Part shown: positions 23,488 to 33,752 of the stretch, in pieces
Numbering within the stretch: position 1 is the stretch's first letter
Layout of the letters: each line of letters opens with the position of its first letter
Origin: Hippasteria phrygiana
Taxonomy: Eukaryota > Echinodermata > Asteroidea > Valvatida > Goniasteridae
DNA length: 64,000 nt
Direction: 5' to 3'
Assembly (NCBI GenBank): GCA_037893225.1
Contig: JAZGUH010000372.1
Coordinates: forward strand, 124,001-188,000
Position numbers and translations under genes: made by a program
The notes under the pieces: model-generated
What the model saw: only the letters and a program-made list of their open reading frames with translations
Told to the model about the DNA's origin: nothing
The model's database searches: none

Positions 23488-26400
23488 GTAAGTTTAAAAA
23501 TGTAACAATTTCTCTGAAGAAATAAAAATCCAAATATCTAAATATTATCACTAATCACTTTGGGTTCCTTAAAAAAGGGATTAACTCCCTGCAGTCTTCC
23601 CTCTTTCCCCAACCCCACAGACAATTAATTCTACAGTTCTTCATAATTAGGGGTTAATTTAAGGGGTGATTGAACCTAGTAGCAAGCATTTCATAAGGCA
23701 ATACAGTTGTGGTCAAAAGTTTTACATACACCGCAATCCTGCAAACGAATCTACAGCTGTGAACCAACTCCAAATGATTATATGTGACCGACCGGCTCTG
23801 CAAAAAGGGTATTATGTCGCAAAATTTGAAAAATCAGTTATATACATAGTTGAATTTGTCACATCCTAAGCTTTAATTTGGTGTAGGTTTGACCCCTGTG
23901 GCATTTTGTGTTCTCGAGATATCTTGACATTTGTATGTACTGCTATTTTCCAAGTTAACTGAAGTGCGTTTAGAGATACAGGCCTTTAAACACAAAAAGT
24001 GCAAAGAAATCAAATGGAAGTAATTTTTATGAACATTTATTTTTTTTATCTGTATTCATCAATGTTAATGTTTCTGAAAATAAATTATGAAAATATAGAT
24101 ATAACGGAAGCCAATCAACCAAAACAAATCACTCATGTGAAGAATTTTTCGCCCGCTTCACATAGAACAGCCCTGTGTGTGTTTTCACATATGCATGTGG
24201 AAGGACTTTTGAAACATTTTATGGATGCGCTGAAAAATTACAACCGCAAGAAACAGAACAATTGAAGGAATGATTTCCAAGTGTATGTAAACTTTCGGCT
24301 ACAATAAGCCAGTTCGGTATTTCAACTGCGCATGTGCATAATGACATTTTATCCCTAATGACCCGCATGACATAACGCGCGCGTGCGAACGCAAAAGGTG
24401 GTCGCATAATGCGCACGTGTTAAATTCAGTCAGAATGGGCGTTCACGTAAGATGGTGTGACATTATACGTCAGCAATTTTATCCCGAATAACCTTTGACC
24501 TTTGAGATACCGAACTGGCTTATTGTAGGTTGATACCAGTGGCGTAACTACGGGGTTGCATTAAAGGCTCACATTGCCTTCAAATGTCATGAAATTTTGC
24601 TGTTTGGAAATGTTCCTTATCTTTTATAAGAGTTGTTCATGCAAAAAAACACGTATAATGTGTTGCAATTAGTGAGTAGTGATTACAAAACAAAAATCTG
24701 ACCCGTGAAACATAGACTTATTTCCAGCAGTAAAAACCACCGTCTAAATAATGCGCAAAATACGCTGTAAGAGTCTTTAGGCTGGTGCCGCAGCCAGTGG
24801 CCTTGTAAACCTATCAGATGATCGCCAGGTACCATTCTCTATCTCGCGACACATATCGCCAGTGCTGCGCGCCGTGCCACAGTACATAAAAACTGGATCA
24901 ACAGAACGTACTTCAACCAGCTGCGACTGGAAATACGACTGGTGAACACTGTCCGCCATTTTGTGGAGTCAAAAGTTTGGTTCTAAAAAATGGCGGACCG
25001 TTATTTGTCACGAAATTAAACAAAAACCACACAATTTGAAGGGATAGTTATGTGAATCTTTATATTCTACTTTTAAAAAAGCTTCCCAACCATGTCCATT
25101 TCAGTTTTACATAGCCCAAATCGCAAAATCCAAAGCAATGTGTCCCTTTAATAATACCAGGTATTTATGAAGCTCCTTTGCCAAAGGATTCAAAGTGCTG
25201 TAAACAAATCGTTAGAGTTGGGAACAAGTGAAATCAATGTAGATCAGTTTTTAAGAGTCCCTTGTGCCTCATACTTGTGCCTCATACTTGTGCCTCATAC
25301 TTGTGCCTCATACTTGTGCCTCATACTTGTGCCTCATACTTGTGCCTCATACTTGTGCCTCATACTTGTGCCTCATACTTGTGCCTCATACTTGTGCCTC
25401 ATACTTGTGCCTCATACTTGTGCCTCATACTTGTGCCTCAGAGTTCCCCCCCCCCCCTGCAAATTGTACTGTATTTATGCTCTTTGCTCCACCAACAGGA
25501 AACCTGTTTATTCCAAGCTTACCAAACATCCAAACTGTCGGATACTGACAGGGACAGCAGCTTTATCCATGGGGGCAAGCAGTCCCGAGGAACCCCCTAC
25601 CAGACCGACGATTTCCAGTGGGACGACCCGATGATAAACTCGCCGGCCGCCATGCAGGGGCAGCCGGGCCTAGAAGAGCAAGAACGAGATCACGACATTC
25701 TGAGTGAAATTGGTACGTGAACAACAACAATCCCGTCCACATCGAGAGCAAGTCAAATTCAAGAAAACCTTGGGGCCCCAAATTCATAGAGCTGCCCAGG
25801 GCGGGATTCTCTACTTATACTAGGGCTGTGCATCCGAACCTAGTACCTGACCGCTAATGTCAGGAACCGGTTCCAGATTATGGAATCGAGTATTAACCAG
25901 GGGTGAGATTTGTCAGGATGTTTTCTGAGTACAGGATTTTTTTGTCGCGATTTCAGAATTGTTAACCCTAACACTGCTGAATCCATCAACATCAATACGA
26001 ATTTACACACACCCTGATGAGGGGTTAGGTTAAAGAATATCTTTTGCAGTCTGGAATTCCTGAGGTGTTTTTACCTGTAAAAGTGGATTTAGACAAAAAG
26101 AAACGGATATTTTAAGGGAGTGTCTTTCGGCAAATACAAACTATATGTTGTTCGTGGATTTTTTGTGGACTTTGTGGATTTTTTTATTTTTGGCCAATCT
26201 CACCCCTGATTAACATATTACATTTGTACTTAGTAATTTCTCAGACAATGAAAAAAGAAAGTTTTGAATGTCATTTGTGGGGATTTTTCAAAATGAAAAC
26301 CAGGGTACATGGAAAAACAAAACATTCACGTTTATGACACTTGCAAAATATTATTTACACCTTGAAGCGATATTAACGTGTAGAGCTTTACGAACAATAT

Positions 26401-29400
26401 GAATGAACAGTAATTTCCTAGTTTTATTTTTTGGGGATTAGTTTTCTTCTACGGTATGGGTACTCGTACTACCCAGAAATGCATACTCCTATTTACTTGG
26501 CAAAATATTGCTGAGCAAATTGTCCTGCTCATAAAAAATAGGCCAAGAACCGGTAACAAGAAGTATACATTGCATGCATTTTTGGCTGGTAACCTGCTAA
26601 GCAGGCTGGTAACCTGCTAAGCAGATATTTTCTGTGCGTTTTGCTTAGCACCTCTGTGACATCGACTCATTTCTTCGAGTAAGAACCACAGAATCTCCTT
26701 GGGGGAATATTAGGTGTTGTACAAGTAGCTACAAATGGGTCATTGTGGCATCGTTGATAAACGGCACTCATTTTTTTCCAGAAAAAAAAAATCTAACCCA
26801 AATTTGCACTCAGTGTTCATATAGCCACCTGTTAACAAATTTTAGAATATACAGAGGCCCATCTTTTACACAAAAATCTGAACACTGATTTGTGAAATCT
26901 TAAAATCCCCCACCCCCGCTCCAGACATTGGTTGAAAGAGATTCATGAGATCAGATTGCAGCAATGAGTAAAACTCATCAAAGTTGGCAGGGAGTGGACG
27001 GGCAAATTTGTAATAGGGGAATCAGGTTGGCGCAGTGGTTATGTCTCCGCCTTTCATCGCTGTGGCCTGGGTTCGATTCCTGCCCTGGTCCACATGTGGA
27101 TTGGGTTTTCAGTCCCTATCTGACTCCGTGGGTTTTCCCCAGAATATTCTTCTGGGGTTTTCCTCCCACCTCTAAAACTGTAACTTCTTCTCATTGTCTT
27201 CTCTCTACAGGTTTCTTCAGGCTTTCGAGCTACAGTGCCTAGGGCGCTTTTGGGGAATCCTTGGTTTCATTACCAGAAAGAATTAATAATAATAATAATA
27301 ATAATCTTTGAAATGGCTTGGAGTGGAGAGAGAGTATTTAAGATCCTAGATGAAGAAATCATGCTGCATTAATTGCTAAACCTTTCCGTCGGAAAGCTGC
27401 AACGCTGCTCAATGTTTATTTATCATTTATTATGTATTATAATTTATTTGGCATTCAGCCAGGATAGCCCACAAAAGTCTTTTTGCTTATTTCTAGTCGG
27501 GTCCCTTGGGAAAAGGTGAAGAAGGAAATTAGAGTTTTAGACGTGGGAGGAAAACCCCAGAGAATAATTCTGGATAAAACCCATGAAATCAGGCAGGGAC
27601 TGAAAACCCAATCCACTTTGTCAGCCCTGGTGGGATTCGAACCCTGGTCACAGTGGTGGAAGGCGAGGAAAGTACCGCTACGCCAACCCGATCCTTTGAA
27701 TTAACAAAACAGTCGTGTATTTTTTATCTTCTCTACATTCCAGATTTCTGTTCACATTTTGGTTTCACAATAAGCTTTATCTTCCATTCAGATTACACCC
27801 TGAGACAGTCTGTGGATGCCGAGATCGAAGCATTTAGGATCAACCTTCACAACCTCTTAGCTGAGCAACACCACCAGTACAGGCAGATATTCGCCCCTGA
27901 GAATGATCCTGTCATAGAACAGGTATGGACGCTTCAGGAGAGTGTATTTTTTTATGGTGGTTGGGGGGGGGGGGGGGGTAGTTACACCTCAAGACAGAAA
28001 ATTGGGGGTGGAGGATAAAACACATTTATTAAGGAAACCAGTTTTTATTTTTGAAATTTAGGGAAATTCTTTCCAAAAGTTTTTCACGGATTATTTAAAT
28101 TGACAAATTTCAGATATTATCGGAAAAAAATTATTTGCTGCAAAATATTTTTTTTTAAATTCAAAAAATTATCAAAAAATTGCAGTTTTTGTTAAGAGCC
28201 CCCTGGAATTTGCCCAGGTATAATTTGGATTAACAAAAAAATTATACTTCTTTGAAGCATTCAACCAGTGAAATTGTGTTCATTTCAGAGGACAGTTTAT
28301 GACTCCCCTGCCAAGATGGATGCTAGTTATGTCTGGTCTCCCATGAACTCCGAACAGCCACAAATGTAAGTAAAAAAGCAGATGTAATGTCCTTGCAGAT
28401 GCAATTACATGTAACAAACTCAATTGGGTTTAATCTGAATTGTGCGTTGTCTTCAGATTGAATAGGGTTTTCTGTGGATTCAGGGCTTGAATTAGTTGAT
28501 GACTAGCCTGTTATTCAAACAGTCGTAAAAACTACTGCGGACAAAAATTTCTCAAGTTGCCCAGTGGACTAGTGAAAACAAACCTTTTGGAAATTCAACC
28601 GCGCATATGGGCACAACAGATTTAACGATAATTGCACACAAGTCTATGAGGGACGTGGTAACCAAATCCGCATTCTGCAGTTTTTTCGTCTAATCAAAAA
28701 GATGATGGAAAGTTTTGTTTGCACAAAAGTTGCAGCATTCAAAACATCTTAAACCACAATGTCGTAAAATAAATTAAAATGTTTCATTTACTTCAAAACA
28801 AGAACTTTTCTTATGTTCTTTGGTAAACCTGCTGCTATGCTTTTGCACACATGTGACGAACTGTTTATCTCTGGAAACTAATTCGTGAATCATGAGGTGC
28901 GCATGCACAGTTGGAACTCCGGAAGGGGCTTATAGTCACCGTAACACACAGTTGAAACTGCGATATTTTTAAAAAGTGTAGAAAGATCCCATTGGCTGGT
29001 AAAACTTGATAATGTTGAGGAGTGAAATCTACAGTGAGCTAGCCCAGTGGGCCAATAAGGAAACAATTTTTAGCAGAAGACTAATGAGTACCCGGACATG
29101 CAACTTTTCCTCGGATCAGCTGATTTCCTCGTTTTTCACTTCCCACTTATGCCATTGAAAATGGAAAAACACTGTACAAAGTCTTGTGAAGATTGGAATG
29201 TCCTCGTTTTTTTGTTAATTCCAAGTTGCATGCCTGAGTACCGTATTTTGTCAGAAACAGCAATTTGAGCTTTTGAAGTTGCCACCTTGCTTGAATAGTA
29301 GCATTTAAATGGACACATTGCCTTGGAGTGAGATTTGTCAGGATTTTTCCTGATTTCAGGATTTTTTGTCTTGATTTTTTGTCAGAATTTGTATAAAGAA

Positions 29401-32400
29401 TCTCTTTTGATATCTGGAATTCCTGAGGTGTTGCCCTAAAGGTTTTTTTTTAACCTGTAAAGTGGATTTAGACCAATAGAAACGGGTATTTTAAGCGGTG
29501 CCTTCAGGCAAATTTTTGTATTTTATTTATTTATTTATTTATTTAATTTTATTTATTTCAACAACATCCAACAGTGCGAGCACCAAAATAGGATGGATAT
29601 AACAAATATAAGTAAAATAAGTAAACAGAAGAGACATATATATTATATTAAATTGCACTCAGTACGGATAAACATGAGACAGAAACATCAAGAGACATAC
29701 AATATGGAGGATGGACAATAACTATGAAATCTGCTTAACTGTTGATTTGAAACTAAAAAACTACTGACCAAAAATATCAATATTAGAACTAACACGAGCA
29801 ATGGAATTGTATGAAGAAGTAAATTCAAACCATGGACCCTACATTGCTCTGGGGTCCTCGGCAACCCCCAAACACTACAGATTTCATGGATTTTTAATTT
29901 TGTTCAAAAATGTTGTTCAAATCCCACCCCTGAGACAGAGAGTCAAAGGCAGAGAGATTCAGTGCTACAGAATACTAAGTAGTATTTCGTAGTACACAGG
30001 TCTTCACCCCAAATGAATGCCTAGGATGTTAGGGTTAAAGTAGAGGAAGCAATCATTAACTACATGTATGAGTCAAAGTCGAAGCAATACATACACCTTC
30101 ATAGTCCTAAATCAATTAACCCTTAATCAAGAACTAGTCACCAAACGTCTGTTGATCTGTATTGTAAACTTCAAACAAAAACAAATTTATAAAATTGTCC
30201 ATATTGACATTGCAACCAACAATGATTAAGTCGGGAAAGGACAAAAATCTCTCTTCTAATTGACATCATCCCTGATGCAAATAAGCCATTTCAGTATCTC
30301 AAAGGTCAAAGGTTATTCGGGATAAAATTGCTGATGTAATGTCACGCCGTGTTCCGCGAACGCCCATTCTGATTGAATTTAACACGTGGGCATTGTGCGA
30401 CCACCTTTTGCATTCACACGCACGCGTTAGATCACGCGGGTTATTTGGGATAAAATGTCATTGTGCACATGCGCAGTTGAAATACCGAACTGGCTTATTC
30501 AGTGGTAGTCCCATATAAATGTGCAGCTCCATTCTGCATGAACCATCTTAATTTGTCCCCGGCCTGAGAGAGATCTTTTCCTGTTTGACATCACAGCCAT
30601 GGCAGCGGTATTTGCATTGCCGATAGTTACATAGAATACCCGAAGCATGACTCATGCTTGTGAAAATGTGAGGCGTGTTTGTTTATTGATAACGTTGACC
30701 TGCCACAGTGCATTAAATCAAAACGAACAAATACAAGGCCATAAAAGATTGACATGAGTATTTTAACATCTGAGAATCAATGATATGGAGATATTTGCTG
30801 TTTAGAAATGTTTGCTGCTATAAACATTATGGCTTAGTATCGTTACCCCTTGATTGTTCATTTGTGTCAGTTTGTTAGACTATTTTCAAAGGTTTTTTTT
30901 TATCCATGGACAAGTTATTGCGTTGTTTGTAAATGAGATTTGACTGTGCGTATAAACAGATTCATCCAGAATTGTTTTTTTACTTTTTGATGCCCATTCT
31001 GTGTACCAAATTTATTTGATAACATCGTAAACAGTTTGTCTAGATATCTGATGAAGGATCTTTCTCAATGGAACCAATGACTTGTCACTTTGAAGGGTGC
31101 CCTCTTGTGTTTTGGTTTTTCAGCGGGTCATATTACCGCTGCTTCCACTACATGCATATGAAGACGATTTCCCTTAGGGTTTAATTAATTCCAACTGTTT
31201 CTATGCACAACAAAGCATCTATAAATTACGTTTTAAGTTACTGTTGATAAGGTCCAGGAAAGCAGTTATTGTGATCAAGTCAAACTCCAAAAAGCACGGA
31301 CTCAACATAACAAGAACACATTTATATCAAAAAACGGAATGCTTGTGTTCAGAACAGACCAGAGATTCCTGTCACTTTTCTGTTCATGCAACAATAATTC
31401 TGGAGCTACTGTCCTCTATAACATCACTACTACAGTTTGCTCATTAATGTGAAAATGTACGTTATATTAATCCCCTTTCCCCCCCCCCCCCAAAAAAAAA
31501 AAACATAATTGCCTACAATACCAATGGCATCCACGGATTTGCAAAAAAATTAAAATAAATTAAATAAATAAAAAGTAATAAAATAGCGATTACAGTTTAC
31601 GCACAAATATCATACCTTGTGGATTCAACTAGGAGAAGCCTTTTATGCCTTGACTTTTTAAACCCTGTAAATACACAGTACGTCCTCTCCATGTTTGAAT
31701 TAAAGCACTGCCTTATCTTCGTTCTTATTTCATCAGAGAGGAGTCCTCCAGTTCCAGCTATAGCATGCAAGACGACGACGCGTCTGAACTGTATCATCCA
31801 AACAAGTGGGTAGCCCCAAAAATGAATGCGTCAAGATGGTTGATTCCAATTTATTAAAATGGGAAGAGTTCCCGTCCGCCTCGGTGGGAAGGCATGATTC
31901 GATACTGAATTGTTCAGGTGTTAAAACTGGGAGAAATGTTTTGAATAAAATGTGAAGAGCCAATTATTTGTGGCTTTTTCATTTGAGCATTTTTGTTAAT
32001 TTTTATAATTTTTTTTAAATCCGACATTTCTTAAAACAAAATATTTACTTTAAATAAGGCAACTTTTGTGGAGGCTGATCAGAATTTTTGGGCCCCCCCT
32101 TCCGCCTGCCACACCCCCTTCCACCTGCCACACCCCCTTCCACCTGCCACACCCCCTTCCACCTGCCACACCCCCTTCCACCTGCCACACCCCCTTCCAC
32201 CTGCCACACCCCCTTCCACCTGCCACACCCCCTTCCACCTGCCACACCCCCTTCCACCTGCCACACCCCCTTCCACCTGCCACACCCCCTTCCACCTGCC
32301 ACACCCCTCAGGTGTCTCTGGTGTTAAAAATTGATCAACCAGGCCACAAATTGTACATCTGCAGATATATTTTTAATTTTAAAGGTAGTATACATCATAT

Positions 32401-32996
32401 TTAAACATCAAAAAACAAAACTACTGAATTATTACGAAATACCTTACTAGACTAAGTAAATAGCAGTCTAAGCATCCTGTGAAATCATGGCACCTGGTGT
32501 GCTGCCGTTTTCAAGAAAAGTGGAAATTTATATCCTTTTCCAACGATTGTCGGCCGACAATCGTTGGAAATAGTCCAGTTCCCCGACCTGATAATTCCCA
32601 GACGTCAATAAATTACTCCGGTTTGTCTAAAGAATGGTCAGGGAACCAGACTACTAGAACATAATTTGTTTTCTCTGTTTTCCCAGCATCTATCCACACA
32701 AAACTTTAAATAGGTCAGTGTTACAGTATTTGCTAGCACGCTATAAAATACTAACCCCCCAAATCCATTTATTTCTGAAAATTACAGCGAAAGCAAATTG
32801 TGTATACTACCTTTAAAAATTAATCAACCAGGCCACAAATTGTACAGCTACAGATATATTTTTATTCACATCTTAAATTTTAACTCCCTTTGTTTCTTGA
32901 AGCCATGAAGACGAGATTAACAGCGTCTTGGTCCAACTGTTGACATCTGCGAGTGCAATCAGCCATGCCCTGAGGAGACAGGAGTATGCCACATGA
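23287..32996 (+). CDS. Uncharacterised six-exon protein-coding gene
   Basis: Exons: 23287-23487, 25499-25712, 27792-27922, 28289-28365, 31737-31805 and 32903-32996. Every junction is GT-AG, and the phases (0,1,0,2,2) agree at each join, giving about 261 residues. I do not recognise the family. The N-terminal part (residues about 1-67) is polar with four cysteines ([14 protein letters not shown]). The middle has an acidic and aromatic [11 protein letters not shown] segment, then a likely helix [21 protein letters not shown] Ser-rich acidic stretch ([20 protein letters not shown]) precedes a C-terminal helix [20 protein letters not shown]. There is no signal peptide or membrane segment, so an intracellular protein is likely. 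AATAAA lies 230 bases after the stop. Further 5' exons are possible, because the first exon also has a plausible acceptor before its ATG. Confidence 0.75.
24302..24525. mobile_element. MITE with CAATAAGCCAG ends, copy 2
   Basis: Same element as 8367-8588, with TA flanks. The ends CAATAAGCCAGTTCGGTAT and ATACCGAACTGGCTTATTG are perfectly inverted here. Confidence 0.8.
24561..25151. mobile_element. TTAA-flanked non-autonomous element (TTAAAGG...CACATTG ends)
   Basis: 583 bases between two TTAA copies. The ends AGGCTCACATTG and CAATGTGTCCCT are imperfect inverted repeats. The homologous repeat at 8634-8637 has a single TTAA and no insert. A non-coding piggyBac-type MITE is the best reading. Partly inverted AAAATGGCGGACC / GTCCGCCATTTTGT words lie inside at 24950-25000. 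Confidence 0.8.
25260..25441 (+). repeat. 13-bp minisatellite (CTTGTGCCTCATA)14
   Basis: Fourteen near-perfect tandem copies of 13 bases. Because 13 is not a multiple of 3, all three plus frames stay open with the same peptide words. It ends 57 bases before the acceptor of exon 2 of the unknown gene. Confidence 0.95.
25499..25712 (+). CDS. Unknown gene, exon 2
   Basis: After ACCAACAG reads [20 protein letters not shown], then [19 protein letters not shown] and [15 protein letters not shown] acidic sequence. Donor GTACGT leaves phase 1. GC-richer than the flanking intron, as expected of an exon. Confidence 0.8.
25898..26208. mobile_element. hAT-like MITE with CAGGGGTGAGAT ends
   Basis: The ends CAGGGGTGAGATT and AATCTCACCCCTG are inverted, flanked by the direct repeat ATTAAC (25892-25897 and 26209-26214). 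A partial copy sharing TCTGGAATTCCTGAGGTGTT is at 29325-29520. Confidence 0.75.
26209..27017. other. Intronic stretch (intron 2 of the unknown gene)
   Basis: Contains a short tandem GGTAACCTGCTAAGCAG doublet near 26590-26625, part of a GCTTAAGC-type MITE family, and otherwise nothing recognisable. Confidence 0.4.
27018..27305 (+). mobile_element. tRNA-derived SINE, sense copy
   Basis: Internal RNA polymerase III promoter: A box TGGCGCAGTGG (27028-27038) and B box GGTTCGATTCC (27070-27080), 31 bases apart. A body with TTGGGTTTTCAGTCCCT and GGGTTTTCC follows, then an AAT tail (27285-27305). This is a standard tRNA-type SINE layout. Confidence 0.9.
27490..27695 (-). mobile_element. tRNA-derived SINE, inverted copy
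   Basis: The reverse strand has B box GGTTCGAATCC (27633-27643), an A-box region TTGGCGTAGCGG near 27674-27687, and the same TTGGGTTTTCAGTCCCT body as the SINE at 27018. The tail is diverged. The two face opposite ways about 190 bases apart. Confidence 0.85.
27792..27922 (+). CDS. Unknown gene, exon 3
   Basis: [20 protein letters not shown] then [20 protein letters not shown], likely one long helix. The acceptor is CATTCAG and the donor GTATGG. Phase 1 in, 0 out. Confidence 0.82.
28289..28365 (+). CDS. Unknown gene, exon 4
   Basis: [20 protein letters not shown] then SEQPQ. The acceptor is CATTTCAG and the donor GTAAGT. Phase 0 in, 2 out. Confidence 0.8.
28366..31736. other. Intron 4 of the unknown gene
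   Basis: Holds the partial hAT-like repeat at 29325-29520, an (ATTT)n tract at about 29518-29560 and the third CAATAAGCCAG-type MITE at 30280-30499. The remaining sequence shows no gene. Confidence 0.5.
30280..30499. mobile_element. MITE with AATAAGCC ends, copy 3 (opposite orientation)
   Basis: Reverse-orientation relative of 8367-8588, with AATAAGCCATTTCAGTATCT and AATACCGAACTGGCTTATT ends. More diverged. Confidence 0.75.
31737..31805 (+). CDS. Unknown gene, exon 5
   Basis: [20 protein letters not shown], an acidic Ser-rich linker that looks like a casein-kinase-2-type substrate region (inference). The acceptor is CATCAG and the donor GTGGGT. Confidence 0.75.
32096..32308. repeat. 19-bp minisatellite (CCACCTGCCACACCCCCTT)n
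   Basis: About eleven near-perfect 19-base units, C-rich on the plus strand and G-rich on the minus strand, in intron 5 of the unknown gene. All frames on both strands stay open because of the unit, not because of coding. Confidence 0.95.
32381..32814. mobile_element. MITE with AAAGGTAGTATACA ends, copy 1
   Basis: The ends AAAGGTAGTATACA and TGTATACTACCTTT are inverted. It is flanked by an unusually long direct repeat of about 55 bases (32326-32380 and 32815-32870, both with CAACCAGGCCACAAATTGTA). A CCAACGATTGTCGGCCGACAATCGTTGG palindrome lies at about 32541-32568. Confidence 0.78.
32903..32996 (+). CDS. Unknown gene, exon 6 and stop
   Basis: [20 protein letters not shown], then [10 protein letters not shown] and TGA. 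Acceptor CTTGAAG. Phase 2 in. AATAAA is at 33227-33232. Confidence 0.78.
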
Positions 32997-33226
32997 CCTT
33001 GTGTCAAAGGTCACCCCCAGCCATAAACTTCGACCCAGCTGAACCCTGGGGTCATACTTTAAAAAGGAATTCTGTTCTTTTAATCAATGAGTCGAGTAAT
33101 CAGAGAGAATGTATGGACCAAGCCTCACTCTTAGAAAATTTACATAATGGTGAATATTTCTAGACAAAACTTCTTGACCGGAATGGATACGCAAACAAAA
33201 ATTCAACTGCTGATGTTCAATCCGAA

Positions 33227-33232
33227 AATAAA
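33227..33232 (+). terminator. Polyadenylation signal of the unknown gene
   Basis: AATAAA 230 bases after the TGA, giving a short 3' UTR. Confidence 0.5.
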
Positions 33233-33330
33233 CGTTCAGTGAAAAATGTTTGACATCTGGGTGTTTTCAGATACCTTAATTCCATTGTCTTAATTCCATT
33301 GTCTTAATTCCATTTTCCATTCCAGTTTCA

Positions 33331-33752
33331 GTAGTGTACATGATTGGTCATTGTTGCAATTTTCAGAAATAGGCGGATTTGGGGTTAGTATTTTATAGGA
33401 AATATCGTTCCACTGACGCCGCTCGTTTTCAACCGTCGGGCGGATGATAGCCTTTAGTCAAGGCGCGCGTGGCTACCTGGATGCGTGACACGCCCCGAAT
33501 GCCAGCATGTCCGGGGCACGCCACTCGTCCGGGTAGCCATGCACGCCTTGACTAAAGGCTACAGGGCAGTTTTCCAACGATTTCCAGCTGGAAATCGTTG
33601 GAAAACGATATAAATTTCCACTTTTCTTGACGACAGCACACCTGGTGCCATAATTTCACAGGATGATTGAGAGTACTATTAACTTAGTCTAATAAGGTAT
33701 TTCGTAATAATTCAGTAAACAAAATTGGAGGATTACCAATCGTGTACACTAC
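33331..33752. mobile_element. MITE with GTAGTGTACA ends, copy 2 (inverted), with nested hairpin
   Basis: A reverse-orientation relative of 32381-32814: both share AAATTTCCAC.../GTGGAAATTTATAT, CACCTGGTG and TATTTCGTAATAATTCAGTA words. A worn third relative covers about 58222-58395. Confidence 0.7.
33448..33561. repeat. Hairpin nested inside the MITE
   Basis: TAGCCTTTAGTCAAGGCG at the left pairs with CGCCTTGACTAAAGGCTA-type sequence at the right. GTGGCTACC/GGGTAGCCA and CGCCCCG/CGGGGC continue the stem. It is absent from the sister MITE at 32381-32814, so it is a later insertion. Confidence 0.75.

Larger units (their letters stand above)
23955..25195. repeat. Interspersed repeat, copy 2 (with nested insertions)
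   Basis: Matches 7971-8690 on both sides of a 583-base TTAA-flanked insertion. The shared unit starts AACTGAAGTGCGTT and ends near CTTTGCCAAAGGATTC. Confidence 0.75.
23488..25498. other. Intron 1 of the unknown gene
   Basis: Contains the second copy of the interspersed repeat (23955-25195) with its MITE and TTAA insertion, the 13-bp minisatellite and a C-run just upstream of the acceptor. The rest (23490-23950) shows nothing recognisable. Confidence 0.6.

Noticed and set aside
25260..25441. CRISPR-like regular repeat
   Set aside because: The units are directly adjacent without spacers, and the window is a eukaryotic genome; it is a minisatellite.
25167..25634. Plus-strand open frames of 94-155 codons over the 13-bp minisatellite
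   Set aside because: All three frames give the same repetitive [11 protein letters not shown] words. Only the part after the acceptor at 25498 is supported as an exon.
32045..32404. Open frames on both strands over the 19-bp minisatellite
   Set aside because: Periodic [19 protein letters not shown] and its antisense counterpart are repeat artefacts.
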